This document shows positions 32,717-40,709 of a DNA stretch of 41,926 bases, one piece after another. The position numbers and the translations under genes were made by a program. The stretch is taken from the NCBI GenBank assembly GCA_937881055.1, contig CALGFJ010000307.1:1-41926 (forward strand). The letters are read 5' to 3'. Origin of the DNA: an uncultured Acidimicrobiaceae bacterium. GTDB taxonomy: Bacteria > Actinomycetota > Acidimicrobiia > Acidimicrobiales > RAAP-2. Position 1 is the stretch's first letter. Each line of letters opens with the position of its first letter. Under the pieces are notes generated by a model that saw only the letters and a list, made by a program, of their open reading frames with translations, was not told the DNA's origin and searched no databases.

Positions 32717-33934
32717 TCAACAGCGAACGAGACCCGAGAGCGCCAACTCCTCAGTGAGATCAGCGAGGGACTGCGCCGCCGAGCGCCAGGTGTAGCGCCG
32801 CGCGAGCAAGACCGCGGCGTTGGACATCGCCGTCGCGTTCTGGGAATCGAGCGCGACTTCCACGGCGTCGGCCCAAATGAGCGGATCACGCTCGCCGAGG
32901 AGGAATCCCGTGACGCCGGGTTCGATCAACGTCATCAAACCGCCCACGTCACTCGCCACAACCGGTGTGCCGCAGGCTGAGGATTCCAATGCCACGAGGC
33001 CGAAACTCTCGGTGCGCGACGGGACGAGCATGACGTCCGAGGCGCGCATCCACGTCGAAAGGAGTTGGTGCGACTGGGGAGCGACGAAACTCACGTGTTC
33101 GATGACGCCGGCCTCTTCGACTCGACGGTGGAGTTGGGCGAGCGTGTCGCGACCGTCGGGCCCCGACGGCCCTCCGACGATCGCGAGCATCGCGTTGCGG
33201 CCGCGAGCTCGAAGTTCGATCAAAGTCTCGAGTGCCAGGTCGACGCCCTTCAAGGCCTGGAGGCGACCGACGAAGAGCAGCATCGAATCCTCACCTTTGA
33301 TACCGAGGGCGCGACGAGCCTGCGGCCGGTACCCGGGTGCGAAAAAGGCGTGCTCCACGCCGAGGGGCACGATGTGCACGCGCGCGGGGTCGGCGTTGTA
33401 GAAACGCACGAACTGTTCGGCTTCGACCTCGCAACTGGCGAGGACCGCGTCGGCGCACGCGAAGATCGCCGCCTCTTGGAAGGCGCGGTCCTCGGACTCG
33501 CCTTCGAAGTGATCGGCCTTCACCCGCTCCAAAGTGTGGAACGTCATGATGAGCGGGATGCTCAACTCGTGCTTCAGACGATGACCGGCCAGCCCGCTCA
33601 GCCAGTAGTTCGCGTGGATGGCGTCGGGCGTCCCGTGGCAGCGAAAGAGCGTCGCGACCGAGTCGGTGAACTCGGCCACGTGGTTCGTGAGACCCACCCG
33701 ATCGAGCGGGGCGGCCGGTCCCGCCGTCACGAAGTGCACGCGGAAACCGGGCTCGACGTGCACCATGTCGCGCACTTGGGTGTTGTCGCGACGGGTGTAG
33801 ACGTCGACGTCGTGTCCGAGTCGCGCCAGGGCGCTCGAGAGTTCGCGGACGTAGACGTTCATTCCCCCGCCGTCGCCCGTACCGGGCTGAGCCAGGGGCG
33901 ACGTGTGATACGAGAGCACCGCGAGTCGAGCCAC
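32717..33934 (-). CDS. mshA: D-inositol-3-phosphate glycosyltransferase (mycothiol synthesis)
   Basis: MshA transfers N-acetylglucosamine from UDP-GlcNAc to inositol-3-phosphate, the first step of mycothiol synthesis. The GT-B fold is evident: the N-terminal SYHTSPLAQPGTGDGGGMNVYVREL substrate loop, HANYWLSG, and the C-terminal LLFVGRLQALKG and PSRTESFGLVALESSACGTPVVAS donor-binding motifs. The length is 405 residues. The GTG start is preceded by TAGGAT and six bases with no ribosome binding site. Mycothiol is restricted to actinobacteria, which helps place the organism. Confidence 0.92.
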   Translation of the reverse strand: MARLAVLSYHTSPLAQPGTGDGGGMNVYVRELSSALARLGHDVDVYTRRDNTQVRDMVHVEPGFRVHFVTAGPAAPLDRVGLTNHVAEFTDSVATLFRCHGTPDAIHANYWLSGLAGHRLKHELSIPLIMTFHTLERVKADHFEGESEDRAFQEAAIFACADAVLASCEVEAEQFVRFYNADPARVHIVPLGVEHAFFAPGYRPQARRALGIKGEDSMLLFVGRLQALKGVDLALETLIELRARGRNAMLAIVGGPSGPDGRDTLAQLHRRVEEAGVIEHVSFVAPQSHQLLSTWMRASDVMLVPSRTESFGLVALESSACGTPVVASDVGGLMTLIEPGVTGFLLGERDPLIWADAVEVALDSQNATAMSNAAVLLARRYTWRSAAQSLADLTEELALSGLVRC

Positions 33935-33940
33935 GCGCGA

Positions 33941-33946
33941 ATCCTA
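33941..33946 (-). promoter_or_regulatory. -10 element of a predicted leaderless transcript (mshA)
   Basis: TAGGAT, then six bases, then the GTG start of mshA. Confidence 0.5.
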
Positions 33947-33979
33947 CCGGCGTTAACCCTGATTCAGTGGGGGAATTTC

Positions 33980-34288
33980 TTACTGCGCCGCGTGTGAGAG
34001 CACGATGTACGCCACGTCACGTGCGTCGATGAGGCCGAAATCCCTGGAATCGGTCGAGACGGCCGCGTTGTCGCCCCGTAAGTCGAGTCGTCGGCCGACG
34101 CGTCCGACGCAGCGTTTTAGCAACCACCGATCGGCGTTGCGGGGGTCGCGCACGACGACGACGTCGCCGGTTCGAACCGGGCGCCACCGTCGCATCGCGG
34201 TGAGTCGTTCGCCCGGGCGATAGGTCGGTTCCATGGACGAACCCTCGACGGTCACGCGCCGCAGAAAGAACTCCAGGAGCCGTTTCAC
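33980..34288 (-). CDS. sodX: Nickel-type superoxide dismutase maturation protease
   Basis: This 102-residue S26-family (signal peptidase-like) protease is expected to remove the propeptide of NiSOD. The catalytic Ser18 is in EGSSMEPTYRPG and the Lys58 general base in WLLKRCVGRVG; a GDNAAVSTDSRDFG box follows as in signal peptidases. There is no membrane anchor, as in other SodX proteins. The frame is open to 34399, but that part is non-conserved and crosses the intergenic region; the GTG at 34288 fits the family. It is divergent from its target gene sodN, 95 bases away. Confidence 0.9.
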   Translation of the reverse strand: MKRLLEFFLRRVTVEGSSMEPTYRPGERLTAMRRWRPVRTGDVVVVRDPRNADRWLLKRCVGRVGRRLDLRGDNAAVSTDSRDFGLIDARDVAYIVLSHAAQ

Positions 34289-34296
34289 TGCTGTGA

Positions 34297-34302
34297 ACGA
34301 TA
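34297..34302 (-). promoter_or_regulatory. Candidate -10 element for sodX
   Basis: TATCGT lies eight bases before the GTG, slightly further than the six-base rule. An inverted repeat TTCAC-N4-GTGAA (34284-34297) covers the start codon and touches this element. Confidence 0.35.
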
Positions 34303-34317
34303 GACGAGGGCCGTGAC

Positions 34318-34323
34318 TAACCT
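34318..34323 (+). promoter_or_regulatory. Candidate -10 element for sodN
   Basis: TAACCT fits TAnnnT and would give a leader of about 55 nt with the AAAGGTG ribosome binding site. It begins an imperfect inverted repeat, AACCTT...AAGGGTT (34319-34342), which could be a regulator site. Confidence 0.3.
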
Positions 34324-34383
34324 TCGATTGGAACAAAGGGTTCGTGCCGACACCACGACGATCGACAACCGAAAGGTGAAGCC

Positions 34384-34800
34384 ATGACGCTTCTAACACG
34401 TATCAATGCTCTACTGGACGCCACGACTACTCCACTCGTCGCGTCGGCGCACTGCGACCTACCCTGTGGCGTCTACGACCCGGCGCAGGCCAAGATCGAA
34501 GCGCAGTCGGTGAAGGCCTGTATGGAGAAGTACAACGCGTCCAGTGACGACGACTTCAAAGTCCGTGCGACGTTCATCAAGGAAGAGCGCGCCGACCTCG
34601 TGAAGCACCACCTCTGGGTACTGTGGACTGACTACTTCAAGGTCGAACACCTCAAGGCGTTCCCGAACCTCCACGACCTCTTTTGGATGGCCACGAAGAG
34701 CGCGGGCGAAGCCAAGAAAACCAATGACGTCACGGTCGCCGATCGGCTACTGAGCGAGATCGACGCGATCGCCGAGATCTTCTGGGCGACCAAGAAGTAA
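34384..34800 (+). CDS. sodN: Nickel superoxide dismutase
   Basis: NiSOD converts superoxide to oxygen and hydrogen peroxide. The nickel hook His-Cys-x-x-Pro-Cys-Gly is at residues 23-29 (HCDLPCG) after a 22-residue propeptide. Cleavage just before His23, by the neighbouring SodX, frees the N-terminal amine and imidazole that bind nickel along with Cys24 and Cys28. The rest is the expected four-helix bundle. The length of 138 residues is typical. A ribosome binding site AAAGGTG lies five bases before the ATG. A hairpin follows the stop. Confidence 0.96.
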   Translation: MTLLTRINALLDATTTPLVASAHCDLPCGVYDPAQAKIEAQSVKACMEKYNASSDDDFKVRATFIKEERADLVKHHLWVLWTDYFKVEHLKAFPNLHDLFWMATKSAGEAKKTNDVTVADRLLSEIDAIAEIFWATKK

Positions 34801-34813
34801 ACCTGTCAATCGA

Positions 34814-34843
34814 GATTCCCAGTGGCGTCGGCCGCCGGGATTC
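34814..34843. terminator. Hairpin between sodN and the zinc-finger gene
   Basis: A 13-position stem with two mismatches (T-T and A-C) closes a GTCG loop; outer arm GATTCCC, inner arm GTGGC. It is followed by TTCTTCTGG on the plus strand. It can end sodN transcripts, and those of the convergent gene on the other strand. Confidence 0.55.
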
Positions 34844-34857
34844 TTCTGGTCAATCGT

Positions 34858-35046
34858 CTACGCGAGTTCGGGGTGGGCCGGACAGTTGGCGAGTAAGGGA
34901 TTGGCCACGAGCTCACGGTCGTCTATCGGCACACCACATACGTGGCAGGTCCGGTACGTGCCAGCGCGAAGTCGTTCCAGCGCACGATCAACGTCGTTCA
35001 ATGTCGATTCAATCGCGCTGACGCTTTCGTTCGTGAATTCGGGCAT
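34858..35046 (-). CDS. Short DksA/TraR-type zinc-finger protein
   Basis: The 62-residue protein has an N-terminal helix (residues ~5-30) and a zinc site formed by Cys34, Cys37, Cys55 and His58 (CHVC...CPAH). The RLRAGTYRTCHVCGVPIDDRELVANP run is typical of the DksA/TraR finger. It lacks the long coiled coil of true DksA, as do many small TraR-like proteins. Binding to RNA polymerase is possible but not shown. The ATG follows TAGTTT plus six bases. Confidence 0.78.
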   Translation of the reverse strand: MPEFTNESVSAIESTLNDVDRALERLRAGTYRTCHVCGVPIDDRELVANPLLANCPAHPELA

Positions 35047-35052
35047 GGTGCC

Positions 35053-35058
35053 AAACTA
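35053..35058 (-). promoter_or_regulatory. -10 element of a predicted leaderless transcript (zinc-finger gene)
   Basis: TAGTTT, then six bases, then ATG. It sits in the 33-base gap after the permease gene. Confidence 0.5.
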
Positions 35059-35079
35059 CCGGGCCGGCAATGTTTCTAC

Positions 35080-37587
35080 TTACTCTTCTCGCAACACCAG
35101 GGCGGTCGACGTGCCCGCCGCCATTCGACCGGGAATAGCGGCAACGACGTTCGCGAGCACGAGCGCGAGCACGACGATGAGAACGATGATCAGACCGGGC
35201 ACGCTCGGCATCGGCACTGCGTCGATCTCGTGCGCGAAGAGGTCCCACAGAATCCGCCCGAGCAGAATGCCCACCGGCACCCCAATGACCACGCCGATTG
35301 CGACAGCGATGCTCGACTGCCACGCCACTGCCGCCGCAAGCTGTCGACGAACGAATCCGAGTGTTTTCAAGAGCGCGAGTTCGCGCCGACGTCGGCGAAC
35401 CGAGGCGATGAGCGTCAGCGTCAGCGCGACCACCGCCCCCAACGCCAGTCCGCCTCCGAGGATGGCGGGCGTGGTGCCCATGGACCGGTAGTTGGCAATC
35501 TCCGCCGGTCGCAGGTGAGCAACCAATCCACCTGCCGGACCGGGGTCGTTAGGAATTCGATTGAGTTTGTAAATGATCTGGTGAAGGCTGCGCAGAGCGG
35601 CGTCCGTATTGACGCCGGATCGCAACCGAATGAGTACGACTTGAGGACCGGGAATCGAACTCTGCTGGGCATTCAGCAAGGCCGCCGGAAAATCGCTTGT
35701 GGCGACGAGGGCGCCGGTGCCCATTTCGAGACCCTTGGAGACCGGCGTCAGGGTAGCCGTGCCGACGATCGTCAAGGTCGTGGACTTCGTCTTGCCATTG
35801 GAAAAGGTGACCGTGTCACCGACTCGCTTATGAAGTGCGGCGAGTGTGTCGTTACCGAGGACCACCTGATTGGCGGCGTCCAAGCCGTGTCCCGAGAGCA
35901 CTGGCGGTGCCACACGAGCACCAGGCGTTTCGGCCATCATCGGCACCGAATGACCGTCCAAATAGCCGATATTAAAATTTGCCCCAGACCACGACGCAAC
36001 GTAGTGATCGTGATCAAACAACGTGGCGACCTGGGGCCCCGGCAAATCCTCCTGGCCGGCAAATCCGGAAAGAAGCGCGTAGTTCCAATTCCATCCGTAC
36101 AGCGATGGATGCGAGACGAGATTGTCAAGGCTGGCCCCGAAGGTCACAGTGGTTACGAGGACGACCACCGCGAGGACGGCGCCGAGGATGGCCGATCGCA
36201 CGGGAGCGGCGTTCGCCCCGCGTCCGGACTTCAACGCGAATCGCAGTCCGGTCGCGAGTGAGAGCGGGACGCCCGACGTTGTCGTCACTCGAGTGACCCA
36301 CGAGTTCTCCTCCCGGACGTCACCTCGGCGACCCAGCCGCACTCGGTGCAATTCGCGTCGTGAAAGCACGACAGCGGTCGTCTCGAGTATGACGACGAGC
36401 GCCGCGATACCAAATCCGAGCACCGTCCAATCGAACGAGACGCCCGGGTACGGATAGACGAAGCGCACGGGTCCGAGCGGAGAGAGTGGGGACAACGAGA
36501 TGGCGAGCGCGACGGCGAGGATTGCTCCCGTGGCCACGGCGAGCGACACACCAATCAACTGGGTGCAGAGCGCCATCGAGTTGTTGGCGCCCAGCGCCTG
36601 GAGTGTGCGCATCTCGGCGGCTCCGGTCCGCAACATTCGACCGATGGTCAATCCACCTATCAAGAGCGCCGCGATGCCCGCGATGAGTCCGAACACCCCG
36701 AGCGCAATGGCTTCGGGCTTGATCTCGCGTTGGCCCTGGGCGAGGGACTGGTTCACGCTTCCACCCCCACCGATCCCTATCTTGGAAATCGGGTCGACCT
36801 TCGCGGCCTCCGCGCGAAAGCGCGCCACGTTGGCCTCGCCACCTCGTAGCGTGACCGCCATCCCCGTGTAATACGCACAGCACGTTTCCAACTGCTTGGT
36901 CAATTCGGGTGACATCATCACCACGCTGGAGCCGAGCGCGTCGATTTCATCTTGAATCACGGTGCTGGGAATCACGATTTCGCCAACTATCGTGATCTTC
37001 GGAAACATGTGCGGCGGCCCGTTGTAGGTCGAACTCGTCTCTTCATCGGTAAAGAACGGGACTTGGATGACAGAGCCGATGTGCACCCCCATCTCGCGCG
37101 CGGCCTGCGCATTGATGACTGCTTCATCGGGTCGTTTTGGGTCGAACCAGTGCCCGGAGATGAGCGTCGCCTTATCCATCGTGAGGTACTCGGTGCCACC
37201 GATGACGGTGGGTGGGGTCTCACCGGCCGACCTATGAGGATGTAATCCCTTCACGCCCTCCAGATTTATGTTTCCGTCGAATCCAACCGTGACGGCGCTC
37301 TTCTCCACGAGTGGAAGATGCGCGATTGCACGATCAATTTTTCGGCTATACCCCGACTTAGAGCCCAATTGCGGATCGTCAAATCCCGCGAACACTTGCG
37401 TCGTAGCTGGGTCAGTGCTGGCCGCGTAAATCGGATATGAGGAGTCCGTTCGCCGAGCACCGGCGAGTGACGCCATCGACAGACCACCCACCAAGGCGAT
37501 CAAGAACATCAGGCTCACGTAACTTCCCCATTGACGGCCGAACGTCGCGCGGAAGCGATACGAGGCAACCCTAAGTGTCTGATTCAT
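35080..37587 (-). CDS. FtsX-like ABC transporter permease (MacB/LolC type)
   Basis: This 835-residue membrane protein has two FtsX units. A first helix at residues ~21-43 is followed by a large external domain. Three helices come next (about 290-420), then a second single helix near 465-490, a second external domain, and a final three-helix block that includes RRRRRELALLKTLGFVRRQLAAAV, the cytoplasmic coupling motif of this family. Such permeases act with a separate ATPase to move lipids, lipoproteins or peptides, or to drive cell-wall enzymes. No ATPase gene is adjacent in this window. A GTGGGAG ribosome binding site lies ~10 nt before the ATG. Confidence 0.85.
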   Translation of the reverse strand: MNQTLRVASYRFRATFGRQWGSYVSLMFLIALVGGLSMASLAGARRTDSSYPIYAASTDPATTQVFAGFDDPQLGSKSGYSRKIDRAIAHLPLVEKSAVTVGFDGNINLEGVKGLHPHRSAGETPPTVIGGTEYLTMDKATLISGHWFDPKRPDEAVINAQAAREMGVHIGSVIQVPFFTDEETSSTYNGPPHMFPKITIVGEIVIPSTVIQDEIDALGSSVVMMSPELTKQLETCCAYYTGMAVTLRGGEANVARFRAEAAKVDPISKIGIGGGGSVNQSLAQGQREIKPEAIALGVFGLIAGIAALLIGGLTIGRMLRTGAAEMRTLQALGANNSMALCTQLIGVSLAVATGAILAVALAISLSPLSPLGPVRFVYPYPGVSFDWTVLGFGIAALVVILETTAVVLSRRELHRVRLGRRGDVREENSWVTRVTTTSGVPLSLATGLRFALKSGRGANAAPVRSAILGAVLAVVVLVTTVTFGASLDNLVSHPSLYGWNWNYALLSGFAGQEDLPGPQVATLFDHDHYVASWSGANFNIGYLDGHSVPMMAETPGARVAPPVLSGHGLDAANQVVLGNDTLAALHKRVGDTVTFSNGKTKSTTLTIVGTATLTPVSKGLEMGTGALVATSDFPAALLNAQQSSIPGPQVVLIRLRSGVNTDAALRSLHQIIYKLNRIPNDPGPAGGLVAHLRPAEIANYRSMGTTPAILGGGLALGAVVALTLTLIASVRRRRRELALLKTLGFVRRQLAAAVAWQSSIAVAIGVVIGVPVGILLGRILWDLFAHEIDAVPMPSVPGLIIVLIVVLALVLANVVAAIPGRMAAGTSTALVLREE

Positions 37588-37913
37588 CCGGTTGGAACTC
37601 CCACCATGGCGTGTCTGCTGATGCTGTCACGACCAAGCCGAATGTCACAGGTAGTTGGCAACACTTCGACGACTCGTACTAACACGTCGTTGAATTGACA
37701 CTCGTCGTACCGATGGATTTGATGAGAATCCAGACTGTTTTGCGCGTGATGCACAATGAGTCTGACTCTGATTCGCCTCCTTTCACTGAATTCACCTCGA
37801 CCGGAAGAGACTTAGTAGGCTCCTTTGAGCCAAGAATCAAAGGCAAGTCGAGTCGCTCGGGAATAAAGAGGAACGTCATAACTTCGATCCGCAGATTCGG
37901 AATGCCAAACTTC
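37588..37913. other. Non-coding stretch between the permease gene and tRNA-Lys
   Basis: No credible gene is seen here; the short open frames lack family features and one runs through the tRNA. A TTGACA-N17-TTTGAT pair on the plus strand at 37696-37724 could be a promoter for the tRNA, but it is about 190 bases upstream. I found no clear promoter for the permease gene. Confidence 0.5.
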
Positions 37914-37986
37914 GGGCCGCTAGCTCATCGGGAAGAGCAGGGGACTTTTAATCCCAAGGTGCCGGGATCGAGACCCGGGCGGCCCA
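37914..37986 (+). tRNA. tRNA-Lys(UUU)
   Basis: A full cloverleaf can be folded by eye: acceptor stem GGGCCGC/GCGGCCC (7 perfect pairs), D stem GCTC/GAGC, anticodon arm GGGGA-CTTTTAA-TCCCA with anticodon TTT at 37947-37949, and T arm CCGGG-ATCGAGA-CCCGG. The discriminator base is A and CCA is not encoded. The outermost anticodon-stem pair is a G-A mismatch. The T loop reads ATCGAGA where TTCGANN is usual. Confidence 0.95.
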
Positions 37987-38217
37987 CTAAATGGAATTAA
38001 CCGTTCACGCCCGTGGATCCCAACGGTCGTCGTATTCTCACTCGAAAATCAAAGCTTCCAAGACTTCGTCGTGGGATTGATGGATTCGGAACTCCTCACG
38101 AAAGGTGTGACAGCCCTCAATTTAGGCCTCATAGTTCCGCAACACGTCGCGAAACCCGTGCGACAACCGACAACGCCGTCTCAGCAGTACCTCGGCATTC
38201 ATGTTTTCCGGCACGAT

Positions 38218-39660
38218 TCACCCCGAGAAGGAATGTTTCTTCGGCGTGGTCGTCGTGGTGACCGGTGACAGGCCAAGCTGGCGACGCAGTACGTTCTCGG
38301 CGGCGAGCACGACGTTGCCGTCATTTTTTATTGTGGTTGCCCACTCTTTCGCCTTCGGGCCGCTCTGGACCGCGAAGGCCAGCAAGTCTCTCACGACGAG
38401 TTCGTCAGCGCTCGCCAACGCGTTGACGGAGGGTGCGAGTTTCCCGGTCGCCACGTAGCCGATCAACTCGTCGTCGAAGGCACCTTCGGCATCGGCGAGA
38501 CTCAGGTCAAGTCGAGCCAGGTCCTGGGCGTTCGATGTGCTCGTCAGCTTCTTGAGACCCGCCACCCACTTCGTCCCCGCCGCGGTCGACGTCTTGTAGT
38601 CAACAAGGTAGCGCTGTCGAATCTGGGAGAGGTCGATCGATGTCGGCACCCCGGAGAGGAAGGTGCGAACGAGAAACGTGAAGGATTCGCCTTCTTGAAA
38701 CAGGAACGCGTGGCCGGCGTCGGGGTAGAGCACCAGTCGCGATCCGGGTATCTCGGCCGCTACTTCGCGGTCATTGGCGGCCGCGTCGATGCGGTCGTTG
38801 GCGCCATCGGCGACGAGAGCCGGTACCGAGATCTGGTCTGCCCTGCGGCCCGATGTGTCACGGCCGTCGAACCAGGAGAGAACCGCGGTCTTTTGGGCCG
38901 CGATCACCGACGCGGACACCCCCGACGACGGCGAGTACGCAGCGATGCTCCCGTCGAATGCGTCGGCGGCCATGGATTGACCGGCCGGAAAGAGGTCCGC
39001 CTGAGCGGCGGCGGGATTACTACCGGTGAGAGCGTCCACATCTTTCTGAGATGGCTGAATGGCGTTGCCAATACCGGGAAACGTGGCGCCCAAGATCAAA
39101 CGATGCACCTGAGCGGGGTGACGAATCGCCAGCGCTTGGGCGATCATGCTGCCCATCGACCACCCGAGCACGTCGGGGTCGCCCAGACGTAACGCCGTGA
39201 TCAGTGCGCTCGTCTGATCGGCCATGGCGTCGATGCTGAGCGGCGCTCGAAGTGCCGTCGTGCTCCCGATGCCCGCGTTGTCAAAGATGATTACTCGGTA
39301 GTGAAGCGCCAGCATGTCGATGAAGTGGGGGTCCCACGTTTGCATGGTCCCCGCGTAACCCATGATCAGCACGAGGGCGGGCCCGCGGCCCAACGCGCGA
39401 TACTCCACGTTTCCTAGTTTCGTGTGAGCGACCGCTACCGTGGCGTCCACCACCGTCGCCGGCTTCGAAGCCGGCGGAGTCGCAGCGTTTGCCCCACTAA
39501 TGCTCAGCGTCGCCGCTGTCAACGCAGCCATCACGACAAAACAGATCATCCAAGGGCGTCGTGCGCGATGCACGAGAGCCACATCTGAGGTTTGGGGGGG
39601 ATCAGACGGTGACACGGCGAGCAAGGCTACGCCCAATTGTGTTCTTCTAATCAAAGTCAT
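38218..39660 (-). CDS. Exported or membrane-anchored alpha/beta hydrolase with extra C-terminal domain
   Basis: The catalytic triad is visible: Ser168 in LGWSMGSMIA, Asp289 in DGANDRID and His317 in PDAGHAFL. A hydrophobic segment at residues ~38-60, ending in SGANA, is a likely signal peptide or anchor. The core resembles lactonase/haloperoxidase-type hydrolases. About 160 residues follow the triad as a helical, unrecognised extension with a Thr-run near the end. The ATG at 39660 has AAGGAG only 3 nt away, so a TTG two codons later or a GTG nearer the signal peptide is possible. It follows the winged-helix gene in one operon. The substrate is unknown. Confidence 0.78.
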   Translation of the reverse strand: MTLIRRTQLGVALLAVSPSDPPQTSDVALVHRARRPWMICFVVMAALTAATLSISGANAATPPASKPATVVDATVAVAHTKLGNVEYRALGRGPALVLIMGYAGTMQTWDPHFIDMLALHYRVIIFDNAGIGSTTALRAPLSIDAMADQTSALITALRLGDPDVLGWSMGSMIAQALAIRHPAQVHRLILGATFPGIGNAIQPSQKDVDALTGSNPAAAQADLFPAGQSMAADAFDGSIAAYSPSSGVSASVIAAQKTAVLSWFDGRDTSGRRADQISVPALVADGANDRIDAAANDREVAAEIPGSRLVLYPDAGHAFLFQEGESFTFLVRTFLSGVPTSIDLSQIRQRYLVDYKTSTAAGTKWVAGLKKLTSTSNAQDLARLDLSLADAEGAFDDELIGYVATGKLAPSVNALASADELVVRDLLAFAVQSGPKAKEWATTIKNDGNVVLAAENVLRRQLGLSPVTTTTTPKKHSFSG

Positions 39661-39685
39661 CTTCTCCTTACTCGTTCCATGGCGC

Positions 39686-39985
39686 CTATAGCCCGTCGAC
39701 GAGGTCACGCAGCGCCGCGGTGTAAGCGTCCAGGGCTTTGCGGCCTTGTTGGGTGAGCACGATCGTCGTGAGCGAGGCGGCACCGGTGCCGGACTTCTCG
39801 GTATCGATGTAGCCCGCATCTTCGAGTTTGCGCAGATGAGTAATCAGGTTGCCGGGAGTTAGCCCGATCAATCCCTGGAGTCGAGTGAACGAGAGCGTGT
39901 CGCCGTCGGGCAGGGCCGCGAGCGTGGCCATGATCCGAAGCCGCGCAGGCACGTGAATCAGCGGGTCGAGCTCGTCAGTTGTCAT
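39686..39985 (-). CDS. Winged-helix transcriptional regulator (HTH_34/ArsR-MarR-like)
   Basis: The 99-residue protein is a lone winged helix-turn-helix domain: LDPLIHVPARLRIMATLAAL, FTRLQGLIGLTPGNLITHLRKLEDAGYI as recognition region, a TTIVLTQQGRKALDAY wing, and a C-terminal dimer helix. This matches the small winged-helix family with LDPLIHxPxRL starts. No ligand domain is present. AAGGA lies 7 nt before the ATG. It is the best candidate to bind the double palindrome upstream of its operon. Confidence 0.85.
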   Translation of the reverse strand: MTTDELDPLIHVPARLRIMATLAALPDGDTLSFTRLQGLIGLTPGNLITHLRKLEDAGYIDTEKSGTGAASLTTIVLTQQGRKALDAYTAALRDLVDGL

Positions 39986-39995
39986 TCGAGCATCC

Positions 39996-40652
39996 TTACG
40001 CGCGACGCCTCAAGAACTGAACGATCGCAAAGACGACCAGCACAGTGCAGAGTCCGATGCCGGAGACCAACCAGACTGCCACCGGTCCGGCGAACGCGCC
40101 GCCGATGCCGATGGCGATCAGGACGACTCCGAGGGCCAACGCGCGACTCTCTTCTCGAGTTGCGCCAAGTGTGAGAAAAACGGTCCCAGCGAAAAGCCAC
40201 GGCGCGCTCGCGGGAAAGATACCGTAGACGATCGCGTGACTCGCGCCGGCGTGGTAGAGCGCCCCTTGGAAGAGCGAGTAGGCGAAAATGATGGCCAAGT
40301 ATCCAGTTCGATACGTTCTGCTCTTCGCCGAGCGTCCGCTGATGCCGCTGGTGGCACGTTGAACTACCAAGGAAACCGCCACTATCCAGGCAACGATTCC
40401 TCCATACATCACTGCCAATGCCGCGCCACTCGGACCAACGTAAGGGCTCTGTCCGCGTACTGACCACCAAGCTGCGCCATAGGCGACGAGGAATATCACC
40501 GCTCCAATCAGCAGCAGAAACGGTGGCCAGACGTCAAATTGTCGTTGCGCGCGCAATTTGGTCTCCTGGAGAAGTGCGGCCGCTTCTTGGGGATTGAGCT
40601 CCGCGTCATTGTCGACGCTCTCGGACTCTGGAGTGTCATGTTCTTGGTTCAT
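39996..40652 (-). CDS. Six-helix membrane protein, first gene of the regulator operon
   Basis: I cannot name this 218-residue protein. An acidic cytoplasmic N-terminus (~35 residues) is followed by six hydrophobic segments at about residues 42-65, 74-98, 117-137, 140-163, 168-189 and 193-214. The ATG at 40652 is preferred because AAGGAG lies 7 nt before it; a GTG one codon earlier is less well placed. The winged-helix gene begins 10 bases after its stop. Membrane partners encoded beside such regulators are common, and a role in sensing or control of regulator activity is possible. Confidence 0.75.
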   Translation of the reverse strand: MNQEHDTPESESVDNDAELNPQEAAALLQETKLRAQRQFDVWPPFLLLIGAVIFLVAYGAAWWSVRGQSPYVGPSGAALAVMYGGIVAWIVAVSLVVQRATSGISGRSAKSRTYRTGYLAIIFAYSLFQGALYHAGASHAIVYGIFPASAPWLFAGTVFLTLGATREESRALALGVVLIAIGIGGAFAGPVAVWLVSGIGLCTVLVVFAIVQFLRRRA

Positions 40653-40667
40653 CACGCTTCTCCTTCA

Positions 40668-40709
40668 GACTTTGTGGTACAAAGTTACCGTACTTTGTAC
40701 CACAAAGTC
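40668..40709. promoter_or_regulatory. Perfect 18-bp inverted repeat made of two palindromic operators
   Basis: Two 18-bp arms are exact reverse complements across a 6-bp spacer. Each arm holds its own near-palindrome, ACTTTGT-GGT-ACAAAGT and ACTTTGT-ACC-ACAAAGT, so there are two 17-bp dyads with centres 23 bp apart, about two helical turns. They overlap the -35 and -10 of the downstream operon, an arrangement expected for a repressor site bound by two dimers. The regulator at 39686-39985 is the obvious candidate. Confidence 0.85.

Noticed and set aside
37695-38000. Open frame on the plus strand across tRNA-Lys
   Set aside because: It reads through a perfectly folding tRNA and has no recognisable protein features.
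37914-38217. tRNA-Lys as an integration site for a mobile element
   Set aside because: No integrase, direct repeat of the tRNA 3' end or foreign gene set follows the tRNA in this window.
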